A DNA stretch of 28,053 nucleotides from CAZYBG01 sp964645155. Lineage in GTDB: Bacteria; Pseudomonadota; Alphaproteobacteria; Rhodobacterales; Rhodobacteraceae. Position 1 is the first letter of the stretch. The number at the start of each line of letters is the position of its first letter. The stretch spans positions 1-28,053 of the forward strand of contig CAZYBG010000036.1 of assembly GCA_964645155.1 (NCBI GenBank), given 5' to 3'. The position numbers and the translations under genes were made by a program. The notes beneath the pieces are model-generated. The model made no database searches. It was given only the letters and a program-made list of their open reading frames with translations, and was not told the origin of the DNA. Positions 6,547 through 15,158 of the stretch are shown here, piece by piece.

Positions 6547-6948
6547 ATGAAAGCGATCGCCCTTGCCGCCTGCCTCGCCCTCATCGCCGGCGCAGGAGGG
6601 GCACGGGCCGAGCCCGCACTCGCCGGCACCTACGAGGGCATCATCTGGTCGGCGGGCGAAGACCTGCCCGGCCAGACCACGTTCGCCGTTGCCGCCGACG
6701 GCACGATCGCCGGGGCCTATGTGTTCATCGATGGCGACACGCCGGCATCGGGCACGCTGTCGGGCTGCACGCTCGCGGCGCCGATCCTGCGCTGCAAATG
6801 GCGCGACCTCTACGGCGCGGGTCTGTTCGTCGTGCGCTTCTCGCCCGACTTCGCGCGCTTCGAGGGCAGCTGGTACGACCCCGGGCCGCGACCGCAGGCA
6901 CCGCCCGAGGGCGGCTACCCCTGGTCGGGGGTGCGCGCCGCGTCCTGA
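6547..6948 (+). CDS. Small exported protein of unknown function
   Basis: The 133-residue protein begins with a standard signal peptide (MKAIALAACLALIAGAGGARA, cleavage likely after A21 in ARA-EP). The mature part of about 112 residues has two cysteines (C74, C83) that could form a disulfide in the periplasm, and several aromatic and Gly-rich strands (GTYEGIIW, GSWYDPG), suggesting a small beta-rich fold. No known family is recognised. Its start is divergent from the flavoprotein gene across 140 bp. Its 3' end overlaps ycjF tail-to-tail by 34 bp. Confidence 0.7.
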   Translation: MKAIALAACLALIAGAGGARAEPALAGTYEGIIWSAGEDLPGQTTFAVAADGTIAGAYVFIDGDTPASGTLSGCTLAAPILRCKWRDLYGAGLFVVRFSPDFARFEGSWYDPGPRPQAPPEGGYPWSGVRAAS

Positions 6949-7934
6949 CCCATGCCGCCGAAGAGCCCGGTCAGCGCCCGCTGGACGAGGTTGGTGACAC
7001 GCGGCCGCGGCAGGGCTGCGAAGGGCAGCGGCCGGCAGACCTCCATCGCCGCGACGCCGACGCGGGCGGTCAGCGCGCCGTTCACGACGCCTTCGCCGAA
7101 CCGGCGGGAGATCCGGGCGAGGACCCCGCCGCCCGCGACCGAGCCGATCAGGTCGTCGCCGACCGCGACCGCGCCGGTGGCGACCAGATGCGTCATCACC
7201 GACCGGGCCAGCCGCCACGAGCCGAGCGTGCCGGCGCGGCCGCCGTAGATCTCGGCGATCCGGCGGATCATCCGCAGGTTCGCCGTCAGCGCCGCTGCCA
7301 CATCGGCCAGGGCGATCGGCACCACCGCTGTCACCGTGGCGACCATGCGGGCCGCGCCCTCGATCTCGCGCCGGGCGGCGGCGTCGAGCGGCGCCAGAAG
7401 CTCGGTCTCGGCAAGCGCGAAGACCGCATCGGCATCGAACGCCTCGTCCGCCCGCGCGGCCAGCCGCTCGCGGCCAAGCGCGAGCTCGGGCCGCCCGGAA
7501 TAGAGCGCGGCGATCCGCGCCGTGACCTGCCGCGCCGCCGCGACATCGCCCGCCGCCAGCGCCGCCTCGGCCGCCCGGTGCACCGCATCGACCCGGCGGA
7601 GCCGCGACAGCGCTGCAAGCTCGCGCAGGACGACCAGCAGCGCCGCGACGAGCGTGAGCGCGACCAGCGTCGCCGCGACCGTGCCGAGCAGCGGGTTCCG
7701 GGCGAGGAGGCCGGTCACGAACTCCCACGCCGCGAGCGAGGCGACGAAGCCCAGGAGCGTGACCAGCGAGGCCCAGAAGAGCCGGCCGAGCCGCGACGGC
7801 GGGCGCGCCGCGAAGGCCACCGCCGCCTGCATCGCGCGCGGCTGGGGCAGGTCGTGGTCGGGCACCGGCGGCGCCGTCGCCGGCGTCGCGGATGCCGCGC
7901 CCTCACGCTCGAGAACCACGGGGCGGCGGCTCAT
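6915..7934 (-). CDS. ycjF: YcjF-type inner membrane protein (TIGR01620/DUF697)
   Basis: The 339-residue protein has a short Pro-rich N terminus, two transmembrane segments (about 53-75 and 82-103), a soluble helical part (110-200) and a C-terminal DUF697-like region rich in small residues (about 200-310; MVATVTAVVPIALADVAAALTANLRMIRRIAEIYGG given here by its ends MVATVTAVV and RRIAEIYGG). Length and order fit the TIGR01620 family. The ATG at 7934 shares ATGA with the stop of ycjX, so the two are translationally coupled, the arrangement seen in many proteobacteria where the pair is stress- or sigma-controlled. The molecular role is unknown. The 3' end overlaps the exported protein gene on the other strand. 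Confidence 0.88.
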   Translation of the reverse strand: MSRRPVVLEREGAASATPATAPPVPDHDLPQPRAMQAAVAFAARPPSRLGRLFWASLVTLLGFVASLAAWEFVTGLLARNPLLGTVAATLVALTLVAALLVVLRELAALSRLRRVDAVHRAAEAALAAGDVAAARQVTARIAALYSGRPELALGRERLAARADEAFDADAVFALAETELLAPLDAAARREIEGAARMVATVTAVVPIALADVAAALTANLRMIRRIAEIYGGRAGTLGSWRLARSVMTHLVATGAVAVGDDLIGSVAGGGVLARISRRFGEGVVNGALTARVGVAAMEVCRPLPFAALPRPRVTNLVQRALTGLFGGMGQDAARTPDQG

Positions 7935-9361
7935 CTCAGACGGTCCCCGATCAGGAACTCGGCCGCGCGGTCGAGCCGGATATGCGGTGGCCCCTCGCCG
8001 GGCTTGAGGGTCAGCCGCGCGGGCGCGAAGCCCATGACGCCGTAGTCGCGGTCAAGCCAGCGTTCGGCGCCGGCCCGCGCCGGTGTCAGCAGGTGGGCCG
8101 GGTCCTCGGGCAGTTCGCCGGCATACATCGCAGCCTCCTTTCCCGTGGCCAGAAGCCGGCCGCGCACCATGTCGAGCGTCTCGCCGCCATGCTCGGCCGT
8201 CTCCTCCACCGTCGCCCGCAGCGCCGCGATCGCCATCGCGGCGGTCCTGGCGCCGGCGAAATCCGCCCGGTCCCTCGCCTCGCGCAGCATCGCCGCGGCG
8301 ATCGCGGCCAGCCTTGCGTGCTGGTTGTGGTGGAGGTGGTCGGCCTTGGTCGCGGCGAACAGGATCCGCTCCACCCGCCGCCCGCCAAAGAGCTGCGTCA
8401 GCCAGGCGTTGCGCCCGGGCCTGAAGGCCGCCAGGATCTCGGCCATCGCGCGGCGCATGTCCTCCATCGCCTGCGGGCCGGAATGGATCGCGCCGAGCAC
8501 GTCCATCAGCACCACCTGCCGGTCGATCCGCGCGAAGTGATCGCGGAAGAACGGGCGGACCACCTCGCGCTTGTAGGCCTCGAACCGCCGGTCGAACTCG
8601 CGCCAGAGGCTGCCGCGGCGCGCGTTCGCCGCGCGGGGCAGCGGCGCGAAGGTCAGTGCGGGCGAGCCAGCGAGGTCGCCGGGCAGCAGGAAGCGCCCCG
8701 GCGTGCAGTCCGAGAAGCCCGCCTGCCGCGCGGCGCCGAGGTAGTCCGTCCAGGCGGCGGCAAGCGCCTGCGCCGCGACCTCGTCGAGCCGGGCGGCGCC
8801 ATCCGCGGCGCGGGCCGCGGCAAGGTAGCCGGCGGCGACCGCGCGCCCTTCGATCCGGCCGAGCACGGTGGCCGACCAGCCGGCATAGTCCTGGTCGAGC
8901 AGTGCGAGGTCGAGCAGCCATTCGCCGGGATAGTCGACGATGTCGAGATGCACGGTCCGCGGCCCGCCGAGCGCCCCCAGCATCCCGCGGGGCTGCACCC
9001 GCAGCGACAGGCGCAGCTCCGACACCCGCCGCGTGCTGTCGGGCCAGTGCGGCTCCGGCCCGGTCAGCGCCGCCAGATGCGCCTCGTAGCCGAAGCGCGG
9101 CACGGTATCGTCGGGCTGCGGCTGCAGATAGGCGGTGCGGATCGCCCCGTCGCGCGCGGCGAGCAGCTGCGGCATCCGCCCGCGATCCATCAGGTTCGCC
9201 ACGAGCGAGGTGATGAACACGGTCTTGCCCGACCGCGCGAGCCCGGTGACGCCGAGCCGGATGACCGGTTCGAACAGCGCGCCGCTGACGCCCTGGGTGA
9301 CCGTGCCGATCGCCTCGGCGATCCCGTCCGCCAGCCGTCCGATGACCACGCCTGCCCCCAA
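7931..9361 (-). CDS. ycjX: YcjX family P-loop NTPase (DUF463)
   Basis: The protein has a Walker A motif GLARSGKT (residues 40-47), a G3-like DIVDYPGEW (141-149) and a TKAD-type base-recognition motif (FAATKADHLHHNQ, about 345), typical of the DUF463 family of dynamin-like GTPases related to E. coli YcjX. Its partner is the membrane protein YcjF, encoded immediately downstream with a 4-bp overlap. The start is uncertain: the open frame begins at a TTG at 9361, while a GTG at 9349 has a GGGGG/CAGG stretch just upstream and may be the real start (472 residues). The divergent truA gene starts 146 bp away. In other bacteria YcjX is linked to envelope stress. No substrate is known. Confidence 0.9.
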   Translation of the reverse strand: MGAGVVIGRLADGIAEAIGTVTQGVSGALFEPVIRLGVTGLARSGKTVFITSLVANLMDRGRMPQLLAARDGAIRTAYLQPQPDDTVPRFGYEAHLAALTGPEPHWPDSTRRVSELRLSLRVQPRGMLGALGGPRTVHLDIVDYPGEWLLDLALLDQDYAGWSATVLGRIEGRAVAAGYLAAARAADGAARLDEVAAQALAAAWTDYLGAARQAGFSDCTPGRFLLPGDLAGSPALTFAPLPRAANARRGSLWREFDRRFEAYKREVVRPFFRDHFARIDRQVVLMDVLGAIHSGPQAMEDMRRAMAEILAAFRPGRNAWLTQLFGGRRVERILFAATKADHLHHNQHARLAAIAAAMLREARDRADFAGARTAAMAIAALRATVEETAEHGGETLDMVRGRLLATGKEAAMYAGELPEDPAHLLTPARAGAERWLDRDYGVMGFAPARLTLKPGEGPPHIRLDRAAEFLIGDRLR

Positions 9362-9507
9362 GCCCTTGCCAGCGCCTCAACATATGACGCCCCCCCGCCG
9401 GTTCCTAGGCCGGATCGGCGGGTTTGCCGGCGGCGGGCCCTGGCACCGGCGGAGCAGCCCGAGGGGCGCGGCTTGAAAACGCCCGCCCCAGCGGCTACCC
9501 CGCCGGG

Positions 9508-10275
9508 ATGCCCCGCTACGCGCTGAAGATCGAGTATCACGGCGGCCCGTTCTCGGGCTGGCAGCGCCAGGCGGGCCAGCCCTCGGTGCAGGCGGCGGTC
9601 GAGGCGGCGCTGCGCCGGCTCGATCCCGGGGCGCCGGGCATCGCCGCGGCGGGCCGGACCGACGCCGGCGTCCATGCCGCGGGCCAGGTCGCGCATTGCG
9701 AGCTGGGCCGCGACTGGGACCCGTTCCGCCTGGCCGAGGCGCTGAACTTCCACCTGAGGCCCGCACCGGTCGCCGTGCTTGCCGCCGCGCGCGTGGCGCC
9801 CGACTTCCACGCCCGCTTCTCGGCGATGCGGCGGCGCTATCTCTACCGCATCCTGGCGCGCCGGGCGCCCGCCGCGCTCGACCGCGGCCTGGTCTGGCCG
9901 GTGCGCCAGAGCCTCTCGCTCGCGCCGATGCAGGCGGCGGCGCGGCACCTCGTCGGGCATCACGACTTCACCACCTTCCGCTCGTCGATCTGCCAGTCCG
10001 CCTCGCCGGTCAAGACGCTCGACCGGCTGGATGTCGAGGAGCTCGCGGTGCCGCACGGGCACGAGTTCCGCTTCCACGTCGAGGCGCGGAGCTTCCTGCA
10101 CCACCAGGTCCGCAGCTTCGTCGGCACGCTGGAGCGGGTCGGCGCCGGCGTCTGGATGCCCGATGACGTGAAGGCCGCGCTGGAAGCGCGCGACCGGTCG
10201 CGCTGCGGCCCGGTGGCGCCGCCCGACGGCCTCGCCCTCGCCGGCGTGACCTACGATCCCGACCCGTTCAGTTGA
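9508..10275 (+). CDS. truA: tRNA pseudouridine(38-40) synthase TruA
   Basis: The 255-residue protein isomerises uridines 38-40 in the anticodon stem of tRNAs. It starts MPRYALKIEYHGGPFSGWQRQ and carries the catalytic motif GRTDAGVHA with D52 as the nucleophile. Other family blocks are FHARFSAMRRRYLYRI, HDFTTFRSS and SFLHHQVRSFVGTL. The frame is open upstream to 9424, but the ATG at 9508 gives the canonical N terminus. It converges with the exonuclease gene: the stops overlap tail-to-tail by 8 bp, leaving no room for a separate terminator. Confidence 0.97.
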   Translation: MPRYALKIEYHGGPFSGWQRQAGQPSVQAAVEAALRRLDPGAPGIAAAGRTDAGVHAAGQVAHCELGRDWDPFRLAEALNFHLRPAPVAVLAAARVAPDFHARFSAMRRRYLYRILARRAPAALDRGLVWPVRQSLSLAPMQAAARHLVGHHDFTTFRSSICQSASPVKTLDRLDVEELAVPHGHEFRFHVEARSFLHHQVRSFVGTLERVGAGVWMPDDVKAALEARDRSRCGPVAPPDGLALAGVTYDPDPFS

Positions 10276-12343
10276 GGTCCTTCAGCAGCCGGCCGTGGCG
10301 CTTGGCCTCGGCCACGACATCGCCGAAGGTCGCCATGCCCTTGGCCCGCAGCATCGGCAGCAGCTTCAGGAAGGCGTCGGCCGTCGCCACCGTGTCGCCC
10401 ATCGCCGTGTGCCGCGCCGCCTCGGGGATCGCGATCCCCAGCCGCTCGGTCAGCGCGTCGAGGGTATGTGTCTCGTGGCTGCCGAACACCACCGCCGAGA
10501 GGAGCACGGTGTCGAGCACCGGGTGATCGAAGCGCTGGCCGATCGCCGCCTCGTGGCGGCGCAGGAATTCGAGGTCGAAGGGCGCGTTGTGGGCGACGAG
10601 GACGGCACCCTCGGCGAAGCGGGCCAGCCGGCGGCCGGCCTCGGCGATGGTCGGCGCCTCTGCGACCATCGCATCGGTGATGCGGTGCACCGCGGTCGAC
10701 GCCGCGGGGATCGCGCGGCCGGGATTCACCAGGCATTCGAACGCCTCGCCCTCGACCCGGCGCCCGTTCACGCAGCGGACCGCCGCGATCTGCACGATCT
10801 CGTCGCCCTGGCTCGGCAGGAGGCCGGTGGTCTCGGTGTCGAACACGACATAGGTGAGGTCCTCGAGGCGCCGCTCGGCCACCGCGGCGGTGCGCGCCTT
10901 CGACAGCAGGTCGAAGTCGTAGATCGCCGAGCGAGGCGCGGGATGCGGCGCGGTGATCGTGGGCCGCGCCGTCCGGATCGGCAGGAACAGGCCCGGCCGG
11001 CCGCCGGCGCGGGCCTCGGGCCAGCACTCGGTCCCGTGGGTGCGCAACACCGCCCGCCCGGTGACATCGGCAAGCCCGACCTCGAGCGGCGCGTCGAGCC
11101 AGGCGTCGAGCGTGGCGACCGGCAGCGGGTCGCCCGCCCAGTTCAGCGCGATGGCGGCCCCCGGCGGGTCGGGCACGACGGCGATGGCGAGCCCCGCGCC
11201 CCGCCCGGCCCCGGCCAGCCGTTCGGCCAGCCGCGCGACGAGCGCCACGATTTCGAAGGCGTCGCAGCGCAGCATCAGCCGGTCGGCCGTCACCGTGGCC
11301 GGAACGCCAAGCGCGCCGAGCCGTGCGGCGATGCCGTCGGCAAGGTCGCGCGCGCGGGTCTCCGACATCGGCCACCAGTCGGCGCGAGCGTCGTCGTAGC
11401 GCCGGCCCAGCTCCGAAATCGCGGTGGTCAGCGCCCTGACCTCGCCGGCGAGGGCGGCGTCGGCCGCGTCGCCGTTGCCGCCACCCATGACGTCGATCAC
11501 CGTCTGCAGGTTTGCCGCCGGCCGCCGCACCCGATCGAAGATCTCCTCGAGAAGCCGCTCGCGCCCGGCATGGATCGCAAGTTCGGCGGTGACGTCGCGC
11601 AGGGTCAGCACGTAGCCGGGATAGCCGCCTTCCTCGCCCGGCAGCCGGACGAGCCGCATCCGCGCGGCGAGGGCCCGCCCGCCCTCGACCGTCGCGCAGA
11701 GGAGATCGGAGGCCGCATCGCCCGCCTCGACCGAAAGGAGACGCTCGTAGGCATGGGCGATCGGCCCCTCGCGCAGGTAGTCGAAGACCGGCCGGTCGAG
11801 CCCCGGCCCGTCGGCGCCGCCGATCAGGCCCGCCGCCTGCCCGTTGTAGAACGCGATCTTGTGGTCGGGCGCGCAGAGCAGCACGCCCTCGGGCACGTCC
11901 GCCAGAAGCACGGCAAGCCGCGCCTTCTCGGTCGCGAGCCGCGTCGTCTCGCGCTGCACCGCCTCGGCGAGGGCGCTGCGGGTCTCGACCAGGCTTTCCG
12001 CCACCGCCTCGGCCGCCGGCGCCAGGTCGCCCAGATAGCGCGCGCGGGCGCCGTCGAGGCCGCCGTCGACATCGGCATGGGCACGCGCCCGCAGCCGCGC
12101 CGACAGCCCCTCGATCGCCTTGGCGACGTTCTCGTCGAACAGCAGCCACACCCAGGCAACAAGGCCGAGGATCGCGAAGGCCGCGACCGCCGCCGCGACG
12201 ACGAAGGACGACAGCGCGGCGGGCTGGCCGAGATGGCGGTAGCCCATGAAGGCGCCCGCCGCGACGGCGGCCGCCCCGCCGAGCGCGAGCAGCGCGAAGA
12301 ACAGGAACACCCGCAGGCGGAGCGAGAGGCGCCCCGTCGTCAT
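10268..12343 (-). CDS. Degenerate sensor kinase fused to DEDDh 3'-5' exonuclease (DnaQ-like)
   Basis: The 691-residue protein has two transmembrane segments (about 11-32 and 44-68), a coiled linker (72-145), a PAS-like domain (about 146-255; PEGVLLCAPDHKIAFYN), a HisKA-like helix (262-283), a HATPase-like segment (about 350-455) and a C-terminal exonuclease (497-665). The exonuclease keeps all DEDDh residues: D502 and E504 in FDTETTG, D590 in AHNAPFD, H645 and D650 in HTAMGD. In the HisKA-like helix the motif reads IFDRVRRPAANL where a kinase has SHELRTPL, so the phosphoacceptor His is replaced by D270. The HATPase part lacks an N-box Asn. It is thus a membrane-bound nuclease with a dead kinase scaffold. 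It overlaps the receiver gene by ATGA and ends the acs-linked array. Substrate unknown. Confidence 0.88.
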   Translation of the reverse strand: MTTGRLSLRLRVFLFFALLALGGAAAVAAGAFMGYRHLGQPAALSSFVVAAAVAAFAILGLVAWVWLLFDENVAKAIEGLSARLRARAHADVDGGLDGARARYLGDLAPAAEAVAESLVETRSALAEAVQRETTRLATEKARLAVLLADVPEGVLLCAPDHKIAFYNGQAAGLIGGADGPGLDRPVFDYLREGPIAHAYERLLSVEAGDAASDLLCATVEGGRALAARMRLVRLPGEEGGYPGYVLTLRDVTAELAIHAGRERLLEEIFDRVRRPAANLQTVIDVMGGGNGDAADAALAGEVRALTTAISELGRRYDDARADWWPMSETRARDLADGIAARLGALGVPATVTADRLMLRCDAFEIVALVARLAERLAGAGRGAGLAIAVVPDPPGAAIALNWAGDPLPVATLDAWLDAPLEVGLADVTGRAVLRTHGTECWPEARAGGRPGLFLPIRTARPTITAPHPAPRSAIYDFDLLSKARTAAVAERRLEDLTYVVFDTETTGLLPSQGDEIVQIAAVRCVNGRRVEGEAFECLVNPGRAIPAASTAVHRITDAMVAEAPTIAEAGRRLARFAEGAVLVAHNAPFDLEFLRRHEAAIGQRFDHPVLDTVLLSAVVFGSHETHTLDALTERLGIAIPEAARHTAMGDTVATADAFLKLLPMLRAKGMATFGDVVAEAKRHGRLLKDLN

Positions 12344-12723
12344 CCCGCGACGCCGATCAGGCGCCGCACCTCGGCCTTGAGGTCGGCCACGTCGAAGGGC
12401 TTGGAGATGAAGCCGTCGGCGCCAAGGGCGAGGCCCTTGCGGCGTTCGACCTGGTTGCCGCGCGCGGTCATCATCAGGATCTTCACGTCGGCGAGGCTCG
12501 GATCGAGCCGCACCGACTGGCAGATCTCGTAGCCCGAGACCTCGGGCAGCATCACGTCGAGCAGCACGAGGTCGGGATGATCGCGGGCGATCGCGGGCAT
12601 CGCGTCGGCGCCGCTGGCGACGCGGCTGAGCGCGTAGCCCTCGCGCCGCATCAGGTGTTCCAGCGCGAGGGCGATGTTGTCCTCGTCCTCGACGACCAGG
12701 ATCGACTTTGCCGCCTCGCCCAT
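12340..12723 (-). CDS. Stand-alone response regulator receiver protein
   Basis: This 127-residue single receiver domain has acidic residues E12/D13, phosphoacceptor D56 in LVLLDVMLP, T86 in MMTARG and K108 in FISKPF, so it should be phosphorylatable. There is no output domain. Its stop shares ATGA with the start of the exonuclease/dead-kinase fusion, and it follows the small membrane protein by one base, so the three are made together. The neighbouring kinase-like protein lacks the phospho-His, so the phosphate donor must be another kinase or a small phosphodonor such as acetyl phosphate. That last idea is inference, but it would suit an acetate locus. Confidence 0.9.
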   Translation of the reverse strand: MGEAAKSILVVEDEDNIALALEHLMRREGYALSRVASGADAMPAIARDHPDLVLLDVMLPEVSGYEICQSVRLDPSLADVKILMMTARGNQVERRKGLALGADGFISKPFDVADLKAEVRRLIGVAG

Positions 12724-12724
12724 C

Positions 12725-13246
12725 TCACACCTCCGCGCACGCCGCCGTCAGCACCGGGTCATCCGGCGGGATCGCCTGCCAGTCACCTTCCGGCGGCACG
12801 GCGGCGACGGGATAATCGGCGCCCGGCGGCAGCTCGATCCCGCGCGATCCCGCACAGTCCACCATCAGCGTCGCCACCCGCGTCGGCTGCCAGCGGCCAA
12901 ACCAGTAGGCGTTGAGAAACCGCTGCCGGTCGGCGGTGGCATGCGGCACCGCGCGGCCGAGATCGACGGCGACGAAGCGGTCGGTCACCGGGACGACGTA
13001 GCTCCACGGCCGCCACGGCGCACCGCCGGCGCTGGTGGTGACGACGACGACGCCGTCGTCGAGGGTACCCGAGACGCGGCGGAACCAGCTGTACTCCGAC
13101 CAGACCGCGAAACCCAGCAGCGCCGCCGCGGCGGCGGCCGGCAGCGCCCATTTCGGCAGGCGCCGCCCGCTCAGCCGGTTGATGGCGACGACGATGCCCC
13201 CCGCGCTGAAGGCGGCCGCGATCATCGCGATGAACTCAAGCAGCAT
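12725..13246 (-). CDS. Small membrane protein of the acs-linked regulatory cluster, unknown function
   Basis: The 173-residue protein has two transmembrane segments (about 3-23 and 33-50) and a soluble C-terminal part (55-173) with SWSY-type aromatic strands (APWRPWSYVVPVTDRFVAVD) and two cysteines (near residue 137 and 170). The ATG at 13246 has a GGGGGG(T) ribosome site about 3 nt upstream. The frame extends upstream to 13345 but would then overlap the nucleotidyltransferase gene. It lies 34 nt after that gene and one base before the receiver gene. No family is recognised; the position suggests a partner in sensing or membrane anchoring of the module. Confidence 0.7.
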   Translation of the reverse strand: MLLEFIAMIAAAFSAGGIVVAINRLSGRRLPKWALPAAAAAALLGFAVWSEYSWFRRVSGTLDDGVVVVTTSAGGAPWRPWSYVVPVTDRFVAVDLGRAVPHATADRQRFLNAYWFGRWQPTRVATLMVDCAGSRGIELPPGADYPVAAVPPEGDWQAIPPDDPVLTAACAEV

Positions 13247-13280
13247 CGTACCCCCCAATTCCCGCAAGGTGCAGCATCGG

Positions 13281-15101
13281 CTACCCCAGCGCCCCCTTGC
13301 CCTGCCCCACCGCGGACTGCATCGTCCGCACGACCACGAAGGCATCGCGCAGGTGGCTGCGCTCGAGCTCCGAAAGATCGGAGGGCGCCATGAAGTTGTC
13401 CGGGCGTGCGCCGGCGCGGACGCGCCGCGCCTGGTGGTCGAGGCGGATCTGCGCGATCAGGTCATAGGCGTCGATCAGCGAATGGCCGCCCGAGGCCGAG
13501 ACGAGGCGCATGTCCTCGGCCGCGCGGAGCCGCGCCCGGGTATTCACCGCGCCGATCCGGCCCTGCAGCGCATAGATCCGCCCGAGGTCGACGACCGGCA
13601 CCACGCCGTTCAGCTTGAGGTCGATCCGGTCCTTGTACTCGCCCGAGCGGATCGTCGCGAAGCCCCGGAGCAGGCCGAGCGGCGGCGTGTGCTTGAGCGA
13701 GTTCGCCACCATATGCGCGACGAAGATCGAGTTGCGCGAGGCGCTCTCGAGCGTCGCGGCCTGGAGGTCGGCGAACAGCGACGGCGCGCCGCCGATCGGC
13801 CGCAGGTCGAACATGACCGAGGCGAGCATCTGCGCCTCGGGGCTCGGCGCCGCGATCCAGCCCTCGAAATAGTGCCGCCAGACCCGGAGCGGCTGGCGCC
13901 AGCGCGGGTTGGTCGCCATCATGTCGCCAGGGCAGAAGACATAGCCGCAGGCGTCGAGACCGGCCGAGACGATCCGCGCGAGTTCGCCGAAGTAGGCGTC
14001 GTGATCGGCGGTCGCGGCGTCGTCGAGGATCAGGCAGTTGTCTTGGTCGGAGACGCCGGTCTGTTCCTGCCGGCCCTGGCTGCCGCAGGCGAGCCAGAGG
14101 TACGGCACCGGCGGCGGGCCGAGCTGCGCCTCGGCCATGGCGAGCAGCCGCCGCGTCACCGCATCGGCGATGTCGGTGATCAGCCGGGTGACCACCTCGT
14201 GCCGGTTGCCGCCGGCGACCAGCTGCACCAGAAGCTGCGGGATCCGCCCGGTCGCGCCCGCCATCTCCTCGACCGTCGAGGCCATCGCCACATCGCGGAT
14301 CAGCTGGCCCGAGGAAACCGCCTGGAACCGCGTCAGGTCGGTCTGCGTGACGATGCCGACAAGGCGGCCGCCATCGACGATCGGCAGGTGGCCGATCCGG
14401 CGTTCCAGCATCAGGTGCAGCACGTCCGACCCCAGCGCGGTGGGCGGCAGCGTCACCGGATCGGGCGTCATCACCTCGGCGACCGGCCCGCCGGGATCAC
14501 GGCCCTCGGCCAGCGCCCGGTTCGTCAGGTCGCGCGTCGTGACGATGCCGGCGAGGCCGCCGCCCGCAAGGACCGCGAGGCACGAGACGCGCCGGTCGCG
14601 CATCATCCGCGCGGCCTCGAGGATCGAGGCGTCGGGGGCGCAGGTGACGGGCTCGCCCGCCATCAGGTCGGAGACCAGAAGCGTGGTCAGATCGGTCCGC
14701 TTGCCCTCGGCCGGGCGGGTCCGGTCGAAGAACCGCGCCACCGACGGATGGGTGGCGATGAGGCGGCGGAACTCCTCGGGCGGCAGGACGAGGAGCGTGC
14801 TGCCCTCGAGCGCCCGGGCGGTGGTCATCGCGCGGCCGTCGCGCGAGAGCCCGCGTTCGCCGAACGAGTTGCGCGGGCCGAGGAGCGAGACCTGCACGCC
14901 GTTGGTATCGGTGATCTCGATGGCGCCGCTCTCGATCAGGTAGAGACCCGCGAGGACCGCGCCGGCACGGTAGACGATCTCGCCTTGGGCGACGGCCTTG
15001 CGGACGAACAGCCGCGCGACGCGCGCGCGGTCGTCCGGCGGCAGGCTGTCATAGGGGTGCACGGCCTCGATGAAGCGGGCGGTGCGGTCTTCGGCGTCCA
15101 T
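13281..15101 (-). CDS. cNMP-binding/CBS/DUF294 nucleotidyltransferase protein
   Basis: The 606-residue protein has, in order, a cNMP-binding-like domain (about 15-120; NSFGERGLSRDG at 78-89), a CBS pair (about 145-265; VTTRDLTNRAL, HLPIVDGGRLVGIVTQTDLTRF), a DUF294 nucleotidyltransferase domain (about 290-440) and a DUF294 C-terminal helical domain (about 460-600). The nucleotidyltransferase motif is intact: CGSQGRQEQTGVSDQDN, with G340-S341 and D352/D354, the GlnD-like layout. CBS pairs often bind adenylates, so AMP/ATP made or used by Acs and Adk are plausible ligands (inference). The start at 15101 was chosen over 15131 because the family begins near here. DUF294 genes beside acetate-type symporters are known in other proteobacteria, but their target is not established. 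Confidence 0.9.
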   Translation of the reverse strand: MDAEDRTARFIEAVHPYDSLPPDDRARVARLFVRKAVAQGEIVYRAGAVLAGLYLIESGAIEITDTNGVQVSLLGPRNSFGERGLSRDGRAMTTARALEGSTLLVLPPEEFRRLIATHPSVARFFDRTRPAEGKRTDLTTLLVSDLMAGEPVTCAPDASILEAARMMRDRRVSCLAVLAGGGLAGIVTTRDLTNRALAEGRDPGGPVAEVMTPDPVTLPPTALGSDVLHLMLERRIGHLPIVDGGRLVGIVTQTDLTRFQAVSSGQLIRDVAMASTVEEMAGATGRIPQLLVQLVAGGNRHEVVTRLITDIADAVTRRLLAMAEAQLGPPPVPYLWLACGSQGRQEQTGVSDQDNCLILDDAATADHDAYFGELARIVSAGLDACGYVFCPGDMMATNPRWRQPLRVWRHYFEGWIAAPSPEAQMLASVMFDLRPIGGAPSLFADLQAATLESASRNSIFVAHMVANSLKHTPPLGLLRGFATIRSGEYKDRIDLKLNGVVPVVDLGRIYALQGRIGAVNTRARLRAAEDMRLVSASGGHSLIDAYDLIAQIRLDHQARRVRAGARPDNFMAPSDLSELERSHLRDAFVVVRTMQSAVGQGKGALG

Positions 15102-15123
15102 CTGCCGGCCCCGAATGCAAGGT

Positions 15124-15152
15124 GGGCGCACCGCTACCAGGGGGGTGCGCCC
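15124..15152. terminator. GC-rich hairpin 1 in the symporter/DUF294 gap
   Basis: GGGCGCACC (15124-15132) and GGTGCGCCC (15144-15152) form a perfect 9-bp stem with an 11-nt loop. It is the distal of two hairpins between the symporter stop and the DUF294 start. There is no U tract, so an attenuator or mRNA-end stabiliser is likelier than a full terminator. Confidence 0.55.
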
Positions 15153-15158
15153 GGGATG

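Noticed and set aside
4916..6550. Long plus-strand open frame (544 codons) opposite the flavoprotein gene
   Set aside because: It is antisense to a gene with clear FAD and NAD motifs, is very rich in Arg, Gly and Ala, and shows no family pattern; high GC keeps such frames open.
10295..12532. Plus-strand open frame of 745 codons opposite the exonuclease fusion
   Set aside because: Shadow of a gene with intact exonuclease motifs; no domains of its own.
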